A DNA stretch of 64,000 nt, from NCBI GenBank assembly GCA_033032175.1, contig CM065324.1, positions 2,170,001 to 2,234,000 of the forward strand. Direction: 5' to 3'. The position numbers and the translations under genes are program-made. The notes under the pieces were generated by a model. That model saw only the letters and a list, made by a program, of their open reading frames with translations, did not search any database and was not told where the DNA came from. The stretch comes from Saturnia japonica. Its lineage: Eukaryota > Arthropoda > Insecta > Lepidoptera > Saturniidae. How positions within the stretch are numbered: the stretch's first letter is position 1; every line of letters starts with the position of its first letter. Positions 12,290-24,404 of the stretch are shown here, piece after piece.

Positions 12290-13455
12290 TGTGTCGATAG
12301 TATCTCAATAGACATTTGGTCACCATTTGGTATTCTCCTATTTGTTTATCATTCTATCGGAAAACCACGGACTCATTTTGTTATTCTGCTCTACAAACGC
12401 GTCTCAGTATCTCGATAACAACTCGATAGTAGTCAAAACGACATTCTCTTAAACATTTGACAGCTTTATCATTCTATGGTGTTTTGACTATTTGAGTAGC
12501 CATTGCACAACAATACCTTTTTCAAGCACGATTGCTCACGCGTTTTGTAAAAATAATATAAAAATAAATCGTGATGTGTCCGTTGGTATGGCTACGCCTG
12601 CGTATTTTAGCGTTAGCTAATGCTGCCAATCGTAGACGGCATTTATTGCGCCAAAGCCGAAGATTGTGGGCTGTTATAAGGCGAAACAAATGCATTATGT
12701 AACCTCTCTGAGACTTACGTTTTTTATTTAGTACTTTTCCTGCCGAAAACTTTTTAAATAAAATATATAAAAATAGTATATTCGGCTCGGGTGACAACCA
12801 TACGCGCGGGCGTGAATGTCCTACTTTTCTCCTAAGTGCGTTTGCAATTTTTTTCTCCTCCGGGATGAAAAGTTTATATATTTTATATATAAACACGCAG
12901 TTGATAGGTTACTGGGAGACAAAGTAAAGTACGCGCATGCGCACATTTGCCATCTCACCGGGAGAGAATCGGGTACTTTTCTCCCGCGTGACGGACTAAA
13001 AGTGAACTTTTCATCCCGGAGGAGAAAAAAAGTTACTTTTTCTTTCGCGCTGAAACAATCCAAAATAAAAAAAAGAGGTAACTCTTTATGACGGCTTCAA
13101 ATGACACTGACAGACATTTATATTTTTTAATGGCTTTGCACCAATTATCAGCAACAAGTTTTCAGATTAAGTATTTACAAAAAACAGAAACACTTCATTA
13201 TGAATTTTTGAACTAAAAAATAAATTTTTTTACGTGATCTTACAGATTTATTCAAGATTTTACAGGAAAAATAGCACTAACAAGTATTGTTAACTAATGG
13301 TAGTTTCGATTAGCAACACTGAATCCATGGTAGATTTTTATATGCAACGCCAACGACGTATCTATACTATCCCACTGACACGCTATCATCGCAACGCTAT
13401 AGAGATTCTATCGAGACAGTAATGGAATTTTAGCAGAATACCATATTTATTACAT
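12290..13455. repeat. Unclassified composite region with weak inverted ends
   Basis: The left edge (12292, TGTCGATAGTATCTCAATAG) and the reverse complement of the right edge (near 13425, TGTCTCGATAGAATCTCTAT) are similar, and TATTCTGCT words recur on both sides. This suggests an old DNA transposon of about 1.1 kb. Inside are a minus-strand frame at 12522-12896 that opens with GTG and has a basic stretch (RLRLAALANAKIRRRSH), and a long hairpin at 12848-13031. I recognise no transposase. Confidence 0.3.
12848..13031. repeat. 28-bp inverted repeat around a CpG-rich loop with an NRF1-like site
   Basis: The left arm 12848-12876 and right arm 13003-13031 pair at about 27 of 28 positions; the core of both arms is CTCCTCCGGGATGAAAAGTT. 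The loop of about 126 bases holds a perfect palindrome, GCGCATGCGC, at 12933-12942. Related words, TACTTTTCTCC and GTACTTTTCTCCC, flank it at 12823 and 12974. Because the arms mirror each other, open frames on both strands share the peptide NFFLLRDEKF. Confidence 0.7.
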
Positions 13456-13462
13456 TTCGATA

Positions 13463-13892
13463 TACCGGATGTCCCGTAAGGAGTGGACCAACGCTATGAT
13501 GGTGATAGAGGGTGACATGATCTAATAGAAACTAAAATATATTGTCCTAGGCCTAGTAGTTTTAAAGTTACGATTTTTTTTTAATGTTATGTTGAAATTC
13601 TCCTTCTATGAACACAAAATTGAAATTTTAAATAAAAGAATATTTTTTTGTTTAAGGGAATTAAGAAAACATGTGTCTTTATAATCAAAGTGTTATTCTT
13701 GCGTAATTATCAATATAAGATAAAAAATAAAAACTAAAACATAATATACAAAAATTTATTGACGAAATATGCAATGTGATATTGTAATGAAGCTGGTGTA
13801 AAAAAATTGTACGATAGCCTTGTGGTGGAACTTTTGTTTAAAAACATCTACAGTTCATACTGAATCCAATAAGGTATAATTCTATGGTATAA
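13463..13892 (+). repeat. Left terminal inverted repeat of the DD41D element
   Basis: It matches the reverse complement of roughly 15045-15470. Shared landmarks include GAGTGGACCAACGCTATGAT, GGCCTAGTAGTTTTAAAGTT, TTCTCCTTCTATGAACACAA and TGCAATGTGATATTG, all in the same order. The arms have drifted by substitutions and short indels, which suggests an old insertion. Confidence 0.85.
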
Positions 13893-14009
13893 AGTATGTA
13901 ATTAAAAACTTTTTTATATTCATCATTCAATATTATGGACTATTCTTTCGACGGCAATTAAAATAAAACAAATGTAACATTATTGATGAAAAAGAATTTA
14001 TTGCGGCTC

Positions 14010-14875
14010 ATTTTTTTACAATAAATGCTCAAAATGCCTTCCTGTAACTCTTACGCACAACCAACATCTTCTAATAATTTTTTTTTTAGATTTCTTAGAA
14101 CCCAAGTATTAATTTTTACAGTATCAGCCACAGGGGTCAGTTTTTGTCTTAAAACACTCTCATTTGTATTATTACTCTCATATACTGCTTCTTTAAAGTA
14201 ACACCCCATAGGAAATAATCCAAAGGGTTTAGCGAGCGTGGTGGCTAAGCTATAGCACCTCCGCGTCCAATCCATCGATTAGGGTACGACTCATTTAGAT
14301 AGTCAGTTACTTGTCGTGAATAGTGGGCAGGTGCCCCATCGTGCTGTAACCGCATTCTCTCGCGTACTTCTTGCGGTATGTCCTCTAATAAATTCCTAAG
14401 ATCGTTTCTTAAAAACTGTAAATAACGAGCACCATTGAGCCTTGGTGGGAGTTCAAATAGACCTATTACTCTACCATCCAACATTCCTGCCCACAAATTG
14501 ACTCCAAAGTGATGCTGAAATCGATTTTCTCTTACTATTTGAGGATTCACTACAGCCCAATGATGAAGATTAAAATAGACATAAAATAGAATTAAAAAAG
14601 AGTGGATTTTGTCGGCATTGGCGCAGCATTTCTCGACAGATATCTATTCGTCGCTGCTAATCGGCGAGTAGTAGTGCTTGCACTTGTTGGACATGATACG
14701 GGTGCCAAATATTGCGTTTTAAGATGCGGTGTACTGTACTTCTTGTGACACCAGTACGTCGAGAAATACAGCGAACACTAGTGGAAGGGTCTTCTTCTGC
14801 ATCGGCCAGTATCTGACGTTTATCAATTACTCGAGAGACTCTAGCTCCAAGCAATAAGCAAGTGACTGTGGGTCG
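14010..14875 (-). pseudogene. DD41D transposase, broken
   Basis: Read on the minus strand, the order is a helix-turn-helix segment (ISRRTGVTRSTVHRILKRN, within 14657-14854), a VNLWAGMLDGRVIG segment, PPRLNGARYLQFLRNDLRN, the second catalytic block HDGAPAHYSRQVTDYLNES (within 14245-14550), and a third block PPRSLNPLDYFLWG near 14200-14245. It is dead for several reasons. The segment with the first catalytic Asp (usually an FTDEA-type motif) is deleted near 14560-14620. The Trp codon before PPRS is a TAG stop. Two residues are lost in the usual SPDLTPLD motif. The C-terminal part is scattered over two frames. The intact family spacing of 41 residues between the last two Asp positions identifies the group. 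Confidence 0.8.
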
Positions 14876-15044
14876 TGTGAACTAGAAACAGTGATCAATG
14901 AGTTATTTGTCGCATGGCAACCAAAACAAAGCGCGGAAAAGAGATAGCGAAAAAATTGTCAGAAAGTCAAACCAAAGTAAAACAATTCTCAGAACAACTA
15001 GAGTTGACTTTAGTTTTATCTTTTTAATGGAACTTTGTTAATTG

Positions 15045-15470
15045 TACCATTGTCATACCTTAGTGAATTCGGTATGAAATGCAGATGTTTTTAAAATAAA
15101 GTTTCACAAGACTATCATAGAATTTTTTTACACCAGCTTCATTGCAATATCACATTGCATATCTTGTCAATTAAATCTTGCATATGTTTTAGCTTTTATT
15201 TTTATGTTATACCCATAATTAAGCAAGAATAACATTTTGATTATAAAGAGATACATGTTTTCTTAAATCCCTTAAACAATTTATTTTTATTTTTATTTAA
15301 AATTTAAATTTTGTGTTCATAGAAGGAGAATTTCAACATAACATTAAAAAAAATCATAGCTTTAAAACTATTAGGCCTAGGACAATAAATTTTAGTGTTT
15401 CTATTAGATCATGTCACACAACCTCTATCACTATCATAGCGTTGGTCCATTCCTTACAAGACATCCTGTA
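15045..15470 (-). repeat. Right terminal inverted repeat of the DD41D element
   Basis: This is the counterpart of 13463-13892 on the opposite strand. Between the repeat and the transposase lies about 170 bases of short spacer without any feature I can name. Confidence 0.85.
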
Positions 15471-15472
15471 TA

Positions 15473-16420
15473 ATATCAGTAGAGTGTCGATATAATGACA
15501 ATGATAGATTCATAAATGTGAAAGAGAAGACTTGGGCGCCTGTACTTGCCTACAGCTTGCCAGATTGCTAGTTGTTCATGGTCACTGTTCCGCTCCTTAA
15601 GGTCTTAGCGTGAATTTATATAACCTATAACTTTCGCAATAAAGAAGCAATAAAATACAATTTTTTTTATATGACTGGTAGTTCCAGAGATTAGCGACAA
15701 CAAACAAAAAAAAAACCTCATGAGCTTCACAGTGTTAGTATAAATTAACGCGTACGAAAAAGTAGGCGGTTGCTAGTATCTTAAAAATACATACATAATA
15801 ATGTGTGGATAATTAATTTTTTTTCGTTCACGCAGAGCAATATTTACAGAACCGTGAACCCAACCGAATACAAACATACAACATTGCAGAAATCGAGAAT
15901 ACGAAACCTCGATAATATTAGTCAAAGCACGAAGGTTAATAATGTAAACTTTAAATTAATGAAAACACTGTGGTGTTTTATATGTAAGTAAGTAAGTACA
16001 AATGTAAGTAAGACTGATCTTTCTTTAACCTGAAATTATAAGTTAGTCTACAAACACACGTATAAACTTTGAAGGTAATGTTTTACCCTTGGATCATCAT
16101 ACCGAGAAGAAAAGTGACCCTGAATGTAGAAACTAAAGTTCCATGGTCACAATAATCATAACTTATATTATATGTATGTACAGTGAATACATACAAATTC
16201 ATTTGTATTGTTTAAACTAAGTACTAATGAAATAATATAACAAGAGCTTTTTAAAATATAATATAAATAATATTATGTCATATTATTTATATTAAAAGTT
16301 GATTTTCTTGCCGGTTCTTCTCGATGTCTGGGACATTTCCCGAACCAGCAGTAGTGTTTTGATGTTCATAAGTGCCTTTTTAGGGCTTAAATTGAATAAA
16401 GATTTTTTGATTTGATTTTG
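15473..16420. other. AT-rich spacer
   Basis: No gene is recognised. Short AT-driven frames only. Confidence 0.4.
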
Positions 16421-16422
16421 AG

Positions 16423-16762
16423 TTGTGGTGGTCGAGTACTTTAAAAGACTAGTGTTATATCGATTTCATGTCCTCATGTTCTCGATCTCGAGTCTTCGGT
16501 ATATATATCATCGAATGTTTCGGAACTCGCGTATATTCACTAATTCAAATTGATACACTTTCGGCTGACGGTGTAAAAAATATTTTAAAATGTCCTTGTA
16601 GTAGTACTGTATGTAGGAAAAATATAGAACTGGATTTTTCGGCGTTTTGTAATCGCCAATACTGGACTGGAGCAGCGGGGCGTGGTCATCTAGCCGTGCT
16701 TTTCCTCAGTAAGAGACTTTTGCCCAACAGTGGCACAGTTATAGCCTAATATTATTATTTAT
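16423..16762 (+). repeat. tRNA-derived SINE, family 1 (full-length copy)
   Basis: The head GTGGTGGTCGAGTACTTTA and the words ATGTCCTCATGTTCTCGAT correspond to degraded A and B boxes of a tRNA promoter. The body has GAATGTTTCGGAACTCG and CACTAATTCAAATTGATAC. The tail has CCCAACAGTGGCACAGTTAT, followed by ATTATTATTTATTAT. The same head, body and tail order is found at 25372-25742 and 43840-44205. The 93-codon frame at 16468-16749 is incidental. Confidence 0.75.
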
Positions 16763-18090
16763 TATGTTACTATATGTATTTAAAAAAAAAAATACAAATA
16801 GGATGTAACTACTTACTTAACATGACGTATCTACGATTGCTTCTAAAATTAATGTTAAAATTTAATTTTTAATTTTTGTATGTATAAAAAAATAAAAGTA
16901 AATTAACTTTTTTTTATGTAGAAAAAGTGTGTCAAATAAACTCATAATTCTCGTATTTACGCCCAAATAATAATCTAATCATTTAAGCGTTTAAAAAACC
17001 ATTTCCATATCTACCATATCCAACTAGTATAAAAATATTTTTATCTGTAGTATATTGGCCAACACAGAAGTATTGATTTTTTCCAAACCGAATCAGGTCA
17101 TGTAGACGCTAGAAATACATATATCATACACTTTAATAAAACTATTACTGTTTATTCTTTTAGCCTACTCTTATAGAAAAAGATAAATTATACGATATGA
17201 CGTGTTTGGGGCCGGTCGTGAAAATTATATGAAAGTTATGAAACAATCATATTTACGTTTATAACGTTTGTTATGATTGGACGGGAAAATAGAATTACGT
17301 TTTTATTCATTAATTATCTTACAATTTGAACACAGATAGTTCTAACTAAATCTTGATAGACACAGGAGCGCTCGGGAATAATATGAATTAGTGTCAATGT
17401 TTTTTTTTTTTGTGCTTGGCGTCTCATACGCATTTCTTTTATTTTGCCATTGTTCCACTGTTGAAACGCTAATTCGTTAAATTAAATATCATTCCCGTCT
17501 TCTACATTGTCCAAACCGTTACTCGACTATATTTAAAGTGATGCTGATGAAATACCTATGTATTGTAAAATAACCAAGTTATAGATTAAAAATAAAATGT
17601 TACATGACCCCACTAGTTCCTATCAATAATCTCTTGTAGCTAGTTGTTTTTGGCGTGATCTTATTCTATAGTAGAGATTTGTGGTCTGTCGTGTTGTCTT
17701 AATGTATGTAGTGTTTTTATTTATTATACATAAATTTGCGTTATTCCACTTTATATTTAAGTATGTAATAATAGTGCCATTTTAAGTAATAAATTCTGGA
17801 GTATTGTGCAGAAGGATTAGAAATTATAACAAGGAACATGAATACTGAGATTTTACAAAAACTGCCTGGAAATTTCTAACAAGAGGCCATCACTTTATTG
17901 AAACACTGAATTGACCAAAAGACACTGTCTTTATAATCAGTACGAAACATTTACCCATACGATAATGGCAGTATCTTAATAACGAGGTTTGGTTCATAAA
18001 ATAAAGAAGTTCTGTATATATGTTTTATGTAATTAACAGAAAAGTAAAAACAATGTGTCAAGCACAAAATTTAGTTTTTGTTGAATTTTA
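16763..18090. other. AT-rich spacer
   Basis: The stretch has poly-A/T runs and short frames. No repeat end or protein motif is recognised. Confidence 0.4.
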
Positions 18091-18094
18091 AAAT

Positions 18095-18240
18095 AAATCA
18101 GTGATGTCCAGACTTTCTAGAGTCTAGACAGCGATGCCGGGTCAACCCACCGGGTATTTGTGGCAGGCGGACCTCGCTCACGCCGCGCCGCGCCCCTCTG
18201 CTGCTACGCCACATCGCGGCCTTCCTCTACAATGCCTATC
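18095..18240. promoter_or_regulatory. CpG-rich patch
   Basis: It contains ACGCCGCGCCGCGCCCCTC and, at its right edge, CCTATCGATTTTG, which resembles the insect DRE word TATCGATA. An isolated GC-rich block in AT-rich flanks fits a promoter, but no adjoining gene was recognised. Confidence 0.25.
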
Positions 18241-20132
18241 GATTTTGTATTAAAATAATCTGGGTTCACTCCGGTCGTATTAAAACTCGGTCTCGATTCC
18301 AACAAGGGATTGCGGACGAGAATGGTTGCAATAAAGGGCTTCACAGAGGTTTTACTGCGACCTCTTGATTTTTTTCCTATAAAATAAAGTAATACTGTAA
18401 CATTGATTTCTATGTATACTGGATAAACTATTAGAATCAAAAACTATCATAAATTCGATTTTTTTGGCTGAAGGCAGCCCTTCACGAAGGTCGGGAACAT
18501 AAAACGTAGATAGAATATTGAATTATTGTTGGTTACACTAATCTACATCGACAGACTTGTCGAGATAGAATTATTAAAATTGCTGTTTTATTTTATTTAG
18601 ATAAGTTAAGATACATTTATTATATCAATCATAGTGATACCCGGTAGTATGTCTCACTCCTGGGACACATCTTTTGGAGGAAAAGTTTATTTTACTAACA
18701 AATCTACAAATTTTTAAGTAGTCTTCCTACTATATTGTATAATATTTAATGATGTGTGTAGAAGAGACCTACTTGAAATGCTGGAAAATCTATATGGTTT
18801 TGTTTTTTTATTCCAAAACAAGGATATTGACGAAATTGTATGTAATAAGTTCGTAGCTAAAATGTAGGTGTGGGTTACATTTTGAATTATCATTACTTGA
18901 ACTAATTAGGTTAGATTTAAAAAAATAATTAAGTAGTTTTTGGTAGTAAATTCTGTGGTCCATCGAGGATGGCCTCATTCTTCGTGGGATGAGAAGTGGA
19001 TCCATACCCTTGCTGTGGGGCACAAGTAAAAGCAATTTATACCTACATTGAAAATTGAAGCTTTTATAGTCCGTCAACGGTTTTTTTTTTTAATAAGAGG
19101 GATATTTTCCATCTCCCACCTAGATAGGAAAAGTAAAGAGGGATATAATGAAGATGGAATTACAAACTAGGCTACGAATGGCGCGTTATGAATTGGAGAG
19201 ATAACCCCAAAAGACATGAGAAATGAAGCACGGAACAAAACGGAAGGACAGACAGAGTAAGAGAGATGTTTTTCGAACCGTCGGTTGCGTAATCCATGTC
19301 ATCTGAGGTCTGGGTCAAAATAAAGTTAAATTAATGTGTTGTTGGTCTAGTATGTAGGATAAATCGAACAATCTTGTTTGAATAACGATATAAATAATAA
19401 CAATAATAATTGAGATATAGTCTCACAAGTAGCCAATTAATTATTTCATTCCGAACTTAGCGTATTTATATATATACTATGGTAATAAAACAGTTGATAT
19501 TTAATAAAGGAGAAGAAAATTATATTTATTTTACAATATTACAATTAATAATATAAAAGAAGTAGAAGTTTTTATCTAAATCGATACTTTGAAAATTGTC
19601 TGAAAGTGACAATATGCCCAAAGATAGTAACAGGCTAAACCTACAATTAAAGACCTTTTCAAGACAAGTTAACCAGCCGACCTTTAGAAAATTCTCTCTC
19701 TCAATTATCACACTAAATGCGTATGTATTTAAGTTTAAGCTCAAGTTTTAGGTTTACCTAGATAAACACTATATCTAGATACTACTAAAAAAAACGGTTG
19801 TCTAACGTATTTTTTTTGTCATATTATTTCCTGTCATATTGTAAAAAGCGTTAATATTATTAATTTTTGTACGAGGTAAACGAACCTATCAAAGTCACAT
19901 TATACCGAATGAGGTTATTTAGCCCAACCGTGGTAAATCAGAAACCGATTCTATATTTACAAATTGTAAAACTCTTTGTTATATTTTTCGAAATCCATTT
20001 ACATAGGGGTATGTTAACTACTCTTCTTAAAACCTATTTAAAATTTATTTTACTTTTTTACTGATCGCTTTGTATATATTTTTATCTATATTTCTATACT
20101 TTTTATTATATTATTATTATTTATATTATATA
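18241..20132. other. AT-rich spacer
   Basis: Several frames of 65-89 codons occur here, none with a recognisable domain. I do not support any gene. Confidence 0.4.
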
Positions 20133-20315
20133 CTAGCTGTACTCGTGACTTCGTTCGCGTGGATATTGGAAAACAAAAGTATTTAGTATCTTATGTGTTA
20201 ATCCAGATCATATACTATGAGTGCGCAAAATTTCATCCAAATCCGTCCGGCCGTTTTTGCGTGATTGCGTTACAAACATCCAAACTTTCACATTTATTAC
20301 ATTACTATAATAAGA
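20133..20315 (-). mobile_element. Short Helitron-like element, 183 bp
   Basis: On the minus strand it starts TCTTATTATAGTAATG after an A and ends with GCTTCG-type words and CAGCTAG before a T. A 5' TC, a 3' CTAG and insertion between A and T fit the known Helitron end rules. The body has AACGGCCGGACGGATTTGGA. The copy at 28930-29127 has the same order in the opposite orientation. It carries no protein. The Helitron assignment rests on the ends only. Confidence 0.5.
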
Positions 20316-21730
20316 TTAGTTAGATAGAAACTGTATTTTATTTTGTTGTTAGCTGTAACGTTTACCCGAATACAAATTAATATGCGTTAATGCAGGTTTA
20401 TTAATTTTAACATTTATTCTAACATATTAGGATAGTAAAAGATAAAACTGTATTTTATTTAAAGTTACGGTGTTATCCTTATTTGTTGTCGAAGTATTTA
20501 CGTGATATCTAATCCGGAAAGTAATCCTTAATATGTTGTAACATGGAATGTAGGTAGTAAATCAAAAACAACAACAGAAATTAATTATCGTTCATAATCA
20601 AACATAAGCTAAATATAAATATAAATTGATAGCAATAGTTAAGCTTGCACCTTTCAGCTAGCCTTAAATATTGATTTGTCTTAAGTAAGTCGGAATAATA
20701 CAAAGCGCTCCCGAACTGCTTTATCCGCGTGCGCTGGCGTAATGGTTAGTAATACGTAAATACAAGTATCTAGTAGTTCCTTCATCATTAAGACGATTTT
20801 ATAAAGATAAAATTTGTCCTTTATACCATGTTATTTGGACACATAAGTTTAGGAATTAATTAAAAATTAAAATAATTCAATACTCGGCTCGGTAGAACAG
20901 GGTGCGGTGTAAACTAATTTATTGTAATACCACCAGAAAATCTACGAGTTTTCATCTCAAGAGGTATCGAATAAGAACACAGTTCTTTTAAAATAATGAC
21001 TAAGTTTATAAAAATAAGTTTCATATTTATTTATCCATAAAGTAAAAAGGACTAAAGGCAAGACTTGTTCAAGAATATTAGTGAATTAATTATATTTGTA
21101 TTATTTTTATGTAGACTAGGTACTCGAGGTCCATTATGCAGTCAGGTTGTCGCTACAAGTAATAGGATCTGCATCTAGTTTTAACTATGATGAAATCTTT
21201 AAATTCAGATATCTGTGTATCTACAGTATGTACCAATGATATTTTATATGTAGATAACTGTGTCTATTGGCCGTATCAATCCCGATTGACGCCTTTTACA
21301 TGCCATAATGAATGGCGGGCAATTGCCCTCAGTTCACTTTCGCCTTGACCGAGAAGAAATTAGGAAATGTCCATTTCTTATCTCTTTTGTTTCAAAATGC
21401 TGTTACCAAAAGTTGTAACGATTTCAAATTGCTTTTAGTGAGAGTATAACGTGTTTAATACGTACCAAGCTTTGTGAAAGGAAGATGAATGTATATAGTT
21501 GGGACGAAGGTCTGTGGAGAGACTATGTCTTTGGAGATTTCTCTCTACTTGGGGCAAATCCGGTGAAGCTGTAAAAGCCGCAGCCGCTCTGTATTTGGAT
21601 AGGGCCCCTAAGGCTATAAGTGTAGTCAGTTCGAAAAAAAAATCTACTTGGGGCAGCCTGACTAATGAAATACCTCCACTTTATAGACGTACGCAGCCAA
21701 ATGACCCTGTGTTGTGTTCCTGCGGTGAGT
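20316..21730. repeat. AT-rich spacer with a degraded repeat at about 20640-20930
   Basis: Near 20655-20880 the phrases TAAATATTGATTTGTCTTAA, CCGCGTGCGCTGGCGTAAT and TTTGGACACATAAGTTTAGG parallel those at 27985-28060 and 28420-28440. This is therefore a second, incomplete copy of that repeat. The remainder shows no feature. Confidence 0.5.
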
Positions 21731-21734
21731 AGGG

Positions 21735-21880
21735 TTTTCAGAGCTCCTCGGATTTAAGGTCAGCAACGCGCTATTGATACCTATGTACAAACGTCTATAG
21801 TCTACGGTAGCCGCTTACCATCAGGTGAGCCGTATGCTTGTTTTGCCACCTTTGTAGTATAATTTTTTTAATAAATATGA
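21735..21880 (+). repeat. SINE-type dispersed repeat, 3' part
   Basis: The words TTCAGAGCTCCTCGGATTT, AGGTCAGCAACGCGCTATTG and CGGTAGCCGCTTACCATCAG are, from memory, those of a SINE-like repeat very common in Lepidoptera. It ends in an A/T-rich tail near 21870. The 77-codon frame just upstream (21499-21732) runs into it and is not recognised. Confidence 0.5.
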
Positions 21881-22073
21881 CTAGGTACGTAGCACAGTTG
21901 GTTTCAACCGGTGTATTTCTTAGCAACAGACGATGGTATTACAAAAAAATTGATTCCTTAATTTTGTAAAAATCGTCGATACATACATACAACACTCGTT
22001 TGAACGAGCGGACATCAATTTCGTTCTAACGGTCTTAAGTGTCTTAACTATTCGCCCTCCACGACACAAGTAA

Positions 22074-22098
22074 ATATATATATATATATATATATATA
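22074..22098. repeat. AT dinucleotide microsatellite
   Basis: An uninterrupted run of about twelve AT units. Confidence 0.95.
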
Positions 22099-22636
22099 AG
22101 AAAAAACATATCAGGGTAAATAAACTAAATGTCATTCTACTGCCATACATTTCTATGTATCTTTGAATATGTTGGCAAATTAATTTTTGGGTATTATATC
22201 GGTTTATAGAAATGAAAAAAATATTATTCATGTAAACGGCACAGTTGAATGACTTTTTTTTTTCAAAGATAATCACAACTGAAATTTTACAGCAGTGATG
22301 GGAATGACACTTCATGAAATTATTATAACGAATAAAATGATTTTAATGTTTCAGTCACAAAACGAATTTCTTGCTAAATGAAATTTAATACGTAATTACT
22401 AATTAGGTATTGTAAACAAAATAATTTTCTACGATACAATTTATAATAATTCATAATTTTCATTCCAATTTAACCTCAATAAAAGCACCTATAAAAATAA
22501 TTTTATAAGGTCAAACCATCATCGATCCCGAATTTACCCATGACTGATGCATGTAGTTACGGAATTCTCTGAATGCAGCTAGCTCCATATCTACATCAAA
22601 TACCATAAACATTAACGTTTTAGAAATATCTACTTA

Positions 22637-23133
22637 CTAGCTGTGCCCGTGGCTTCGCTCACGTGGACTACAGAATGCCCGCGCGAATTTTGCTCCCCCG
22701 CTCCCGGCTATTTTAAAGACAAAAATGCTTATTGTGGGTGTTCCTTAAAAGATACATGTATACTCTTCCGGACTTTTTAATGCCTATAATTATGTAGTAC
22801 ATTAATTTGCTATATCTCTTATGGTTTACTCAGCATAAGCCATTTAAGCGCCCGATTTGATACACCATGACCATTTTTTTTTGTGCGTAACTATAATTAT
22901 TTTTTAAAAATAAAAGTCGCCTAAGTTACTCCCTATATCATCAGCTATCTATCAGTGAAAGTCCCGTCAAAATCGGTCCAACCGTTTCGGAGATTATCCG
23001 GAACAAACAGACAGATAAAAATTTTAAAAATGGGCTGTTTGTTATAATTATCGTATATACTTTCATATGCATTTAGTACAAAACTGTTATTTTGATATTA
23101 CAAACAGAACTTCAATTTTATTAATTGTATAGA
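22637..23133 (-). mobile_element. Helitron-like element, 497 bp (family B, minus)
   Basis: On the minus strand it begins TCTATACAATTAATAAAATT after an A and ends GCCACGGGCACAGCTAG before a T, with a short GC-rich hairpin-like segment ahead of the end. The body includes AAATGCATATGAAAGTATAT, CCGAAACGGTTGGACCGAT and ATAGCTGATGATATAGGGAG. No open frame fits a Rep-helicase, so it would be non-autonomous. A near-complete copy lies at 26558-27049 in the opposite orientation. Confidence 0.55.
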
Positions 23134-23389
23134 TAAGTCTCGATACGTTATACTGAATATGGAATATGCAAGTTTTCACAAGTAACAGTCGCTGGGGTTT
23201 TTAAAATATTATCTGCCTACATCGATAGTGAAGTCAAGCCAACATTTTAGTTCTTTCACTTTCGAAAGCAGATAAATTTCGTGGACTCCCGCTTACGAAT
23301 TGTGAACTCCATTTTTTTGGCACGCCAACGTAGACCCCCTGTCGAGTCTCCAGTGAACCACTTTGGGAACTAAGGCCCTAGACAGATTG

Positions 23390-23700
23390 CAGTGACGGGA
23401 TATCCGCATCGTAAATGATGCAGACTTCACTAAGTTCATTGTGCCTCATCAGATACGCAGGGATATTGTCTCACTGATCATGCTCTACCATCTGTATCAT
23501 GGCGAGTGTTCTGAAGAGCTGTAACAGTATCAACCGTGATGGGTTCCACAACCACAGCTTTACAGTACTTTACGGCTTTAAGTTATACTGTGAAGCTGTG
23601 GAACTGTCTTCCGGCTTGCGTGTTCCGGCTTTCTTACATCGTGGAGTCTTTCAAACATCCCGTGAAGAGACATTTGAGTAGGCTGGCATGACAGCGACGA
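23390..23700 (+). pseudogene. LINE ORF2 C-terminal fragment (family 2)
   Basis: Across frames the plus strand gives phrases seen at the end of non-LTR retrotransposon proteins: a RRDIVSLIMLYHLYHGECSE segment and, further on, LWNCLPACV and SFKHPVKRHLSRLA before a stop. Frames change at least twice between them. It is a truncated and inactive piece. The clade is not assigned. Confidence 0.6.
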
Positions 23701-23701
23701 C

Positions 23702-24235
23702 TGGTGTTGGATTGTAAATCCAAGTTAGTGTAGCTGTAGATGTTATTGAATGGCACTGGTGTTGCGATAAAAATAAAATGATACAGAGTTTGTTAGAAAT
23801 AATAAATAAGCCTGTTTAATCAAAATATATCCTGTGTTTAGTTTTTAATTCAATATTCTTTATTAAATTAATCATTGGAAAAACTTCTTAGTTGTGCTGA
23901 CGTCTTGACCAAACATCACAAGTTAGTCTGGTGGAATTTTCGAAAACATTTTTTTAATGAATTTAGTATTATTAATACCCAACAAAAAAGAAACAAGGAC
24001 ATGTAATAAATACCAAAGTATTCAGTCAACATCAAAACAAGATATAATTATGTTGAGTAGGTATTGTTATTTAGTAACCTTTAAATGAAAAGCAAAAACT
24101 TGAATTCCGTATTCAAGCCAAACAAATTAGTACTTAATGGCTAGTACAGCAATAGCGTATATACTATGAAAAGGAACCTTTTTACAACAGAGCAACGTAG
24201 TTGTATATAAAAACCAGTACAAAACACACATGCAT
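23702..24235. other. AT-rich spacer
   Basis: Nothing recognised. Confidence 0.4.
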
Positions 24236-24239
24236 AAGA

Positions 24240-24400
24240 ATTAAGTAAACATCCACGTCGCAACGCGAGGGGGCAAAAGTCCAGCTGATCTCTCCCGATC
24301 GCTATGTTCGAGACGCCTCGGCTGGCAAAATAATGTGGCGACGTTGCCGCTCTATACACCCGACGCGGTCGCGCGACGTTGCCGCTACCGCTATGGTAAA
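24240..24400. promoter_or_regulatory. CpG-rich island with two copies of GCGACGTTGCCGCT
   Basis: The identical 14-base word occurs at 24338-24351 and 24373-24386. CACGTCGCAACGCGAGG lies near 24254. The block is GC-rich in AT-rich flanks. Related words occur in islands at 27163, 36588, 36618, 39318, 53413, 55411 and 55453. A core-promoter element is one reading; an old GC-rich repeat is another. No gene start could be assigned here. Confidence 0.45.
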
Positions 24401-24404
24401 TACA

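Larger units (their letters stand above)
13463..15470 (-). mobile_element. DD41D (rosa-like) IS630/Tc1/mariner element with long inverted ends, decayed
   Basis: The element is bounded by TA at 13461-13462 and 15471-15472. Its ends read TACCGGATGTCCCGTAAGG on the left and, reversed, TACAGGATGTCTTGTAAGG on the right. Similarity between the ends continues inward for about 430 bases on each side, with small indels. Such long terminal repeats are known for the DD41D (rosa) group. The interior carries a broken transposase on the minus strand. Confidence 0.85.

Noticed and set aside
12522..12896. 124-codon minus-strand frame with a basic stretch
   Set aside because: It opens with GTG and not ATG, crosses the hairpin arm, and shows no domain; kept only as part of an unclassified region.
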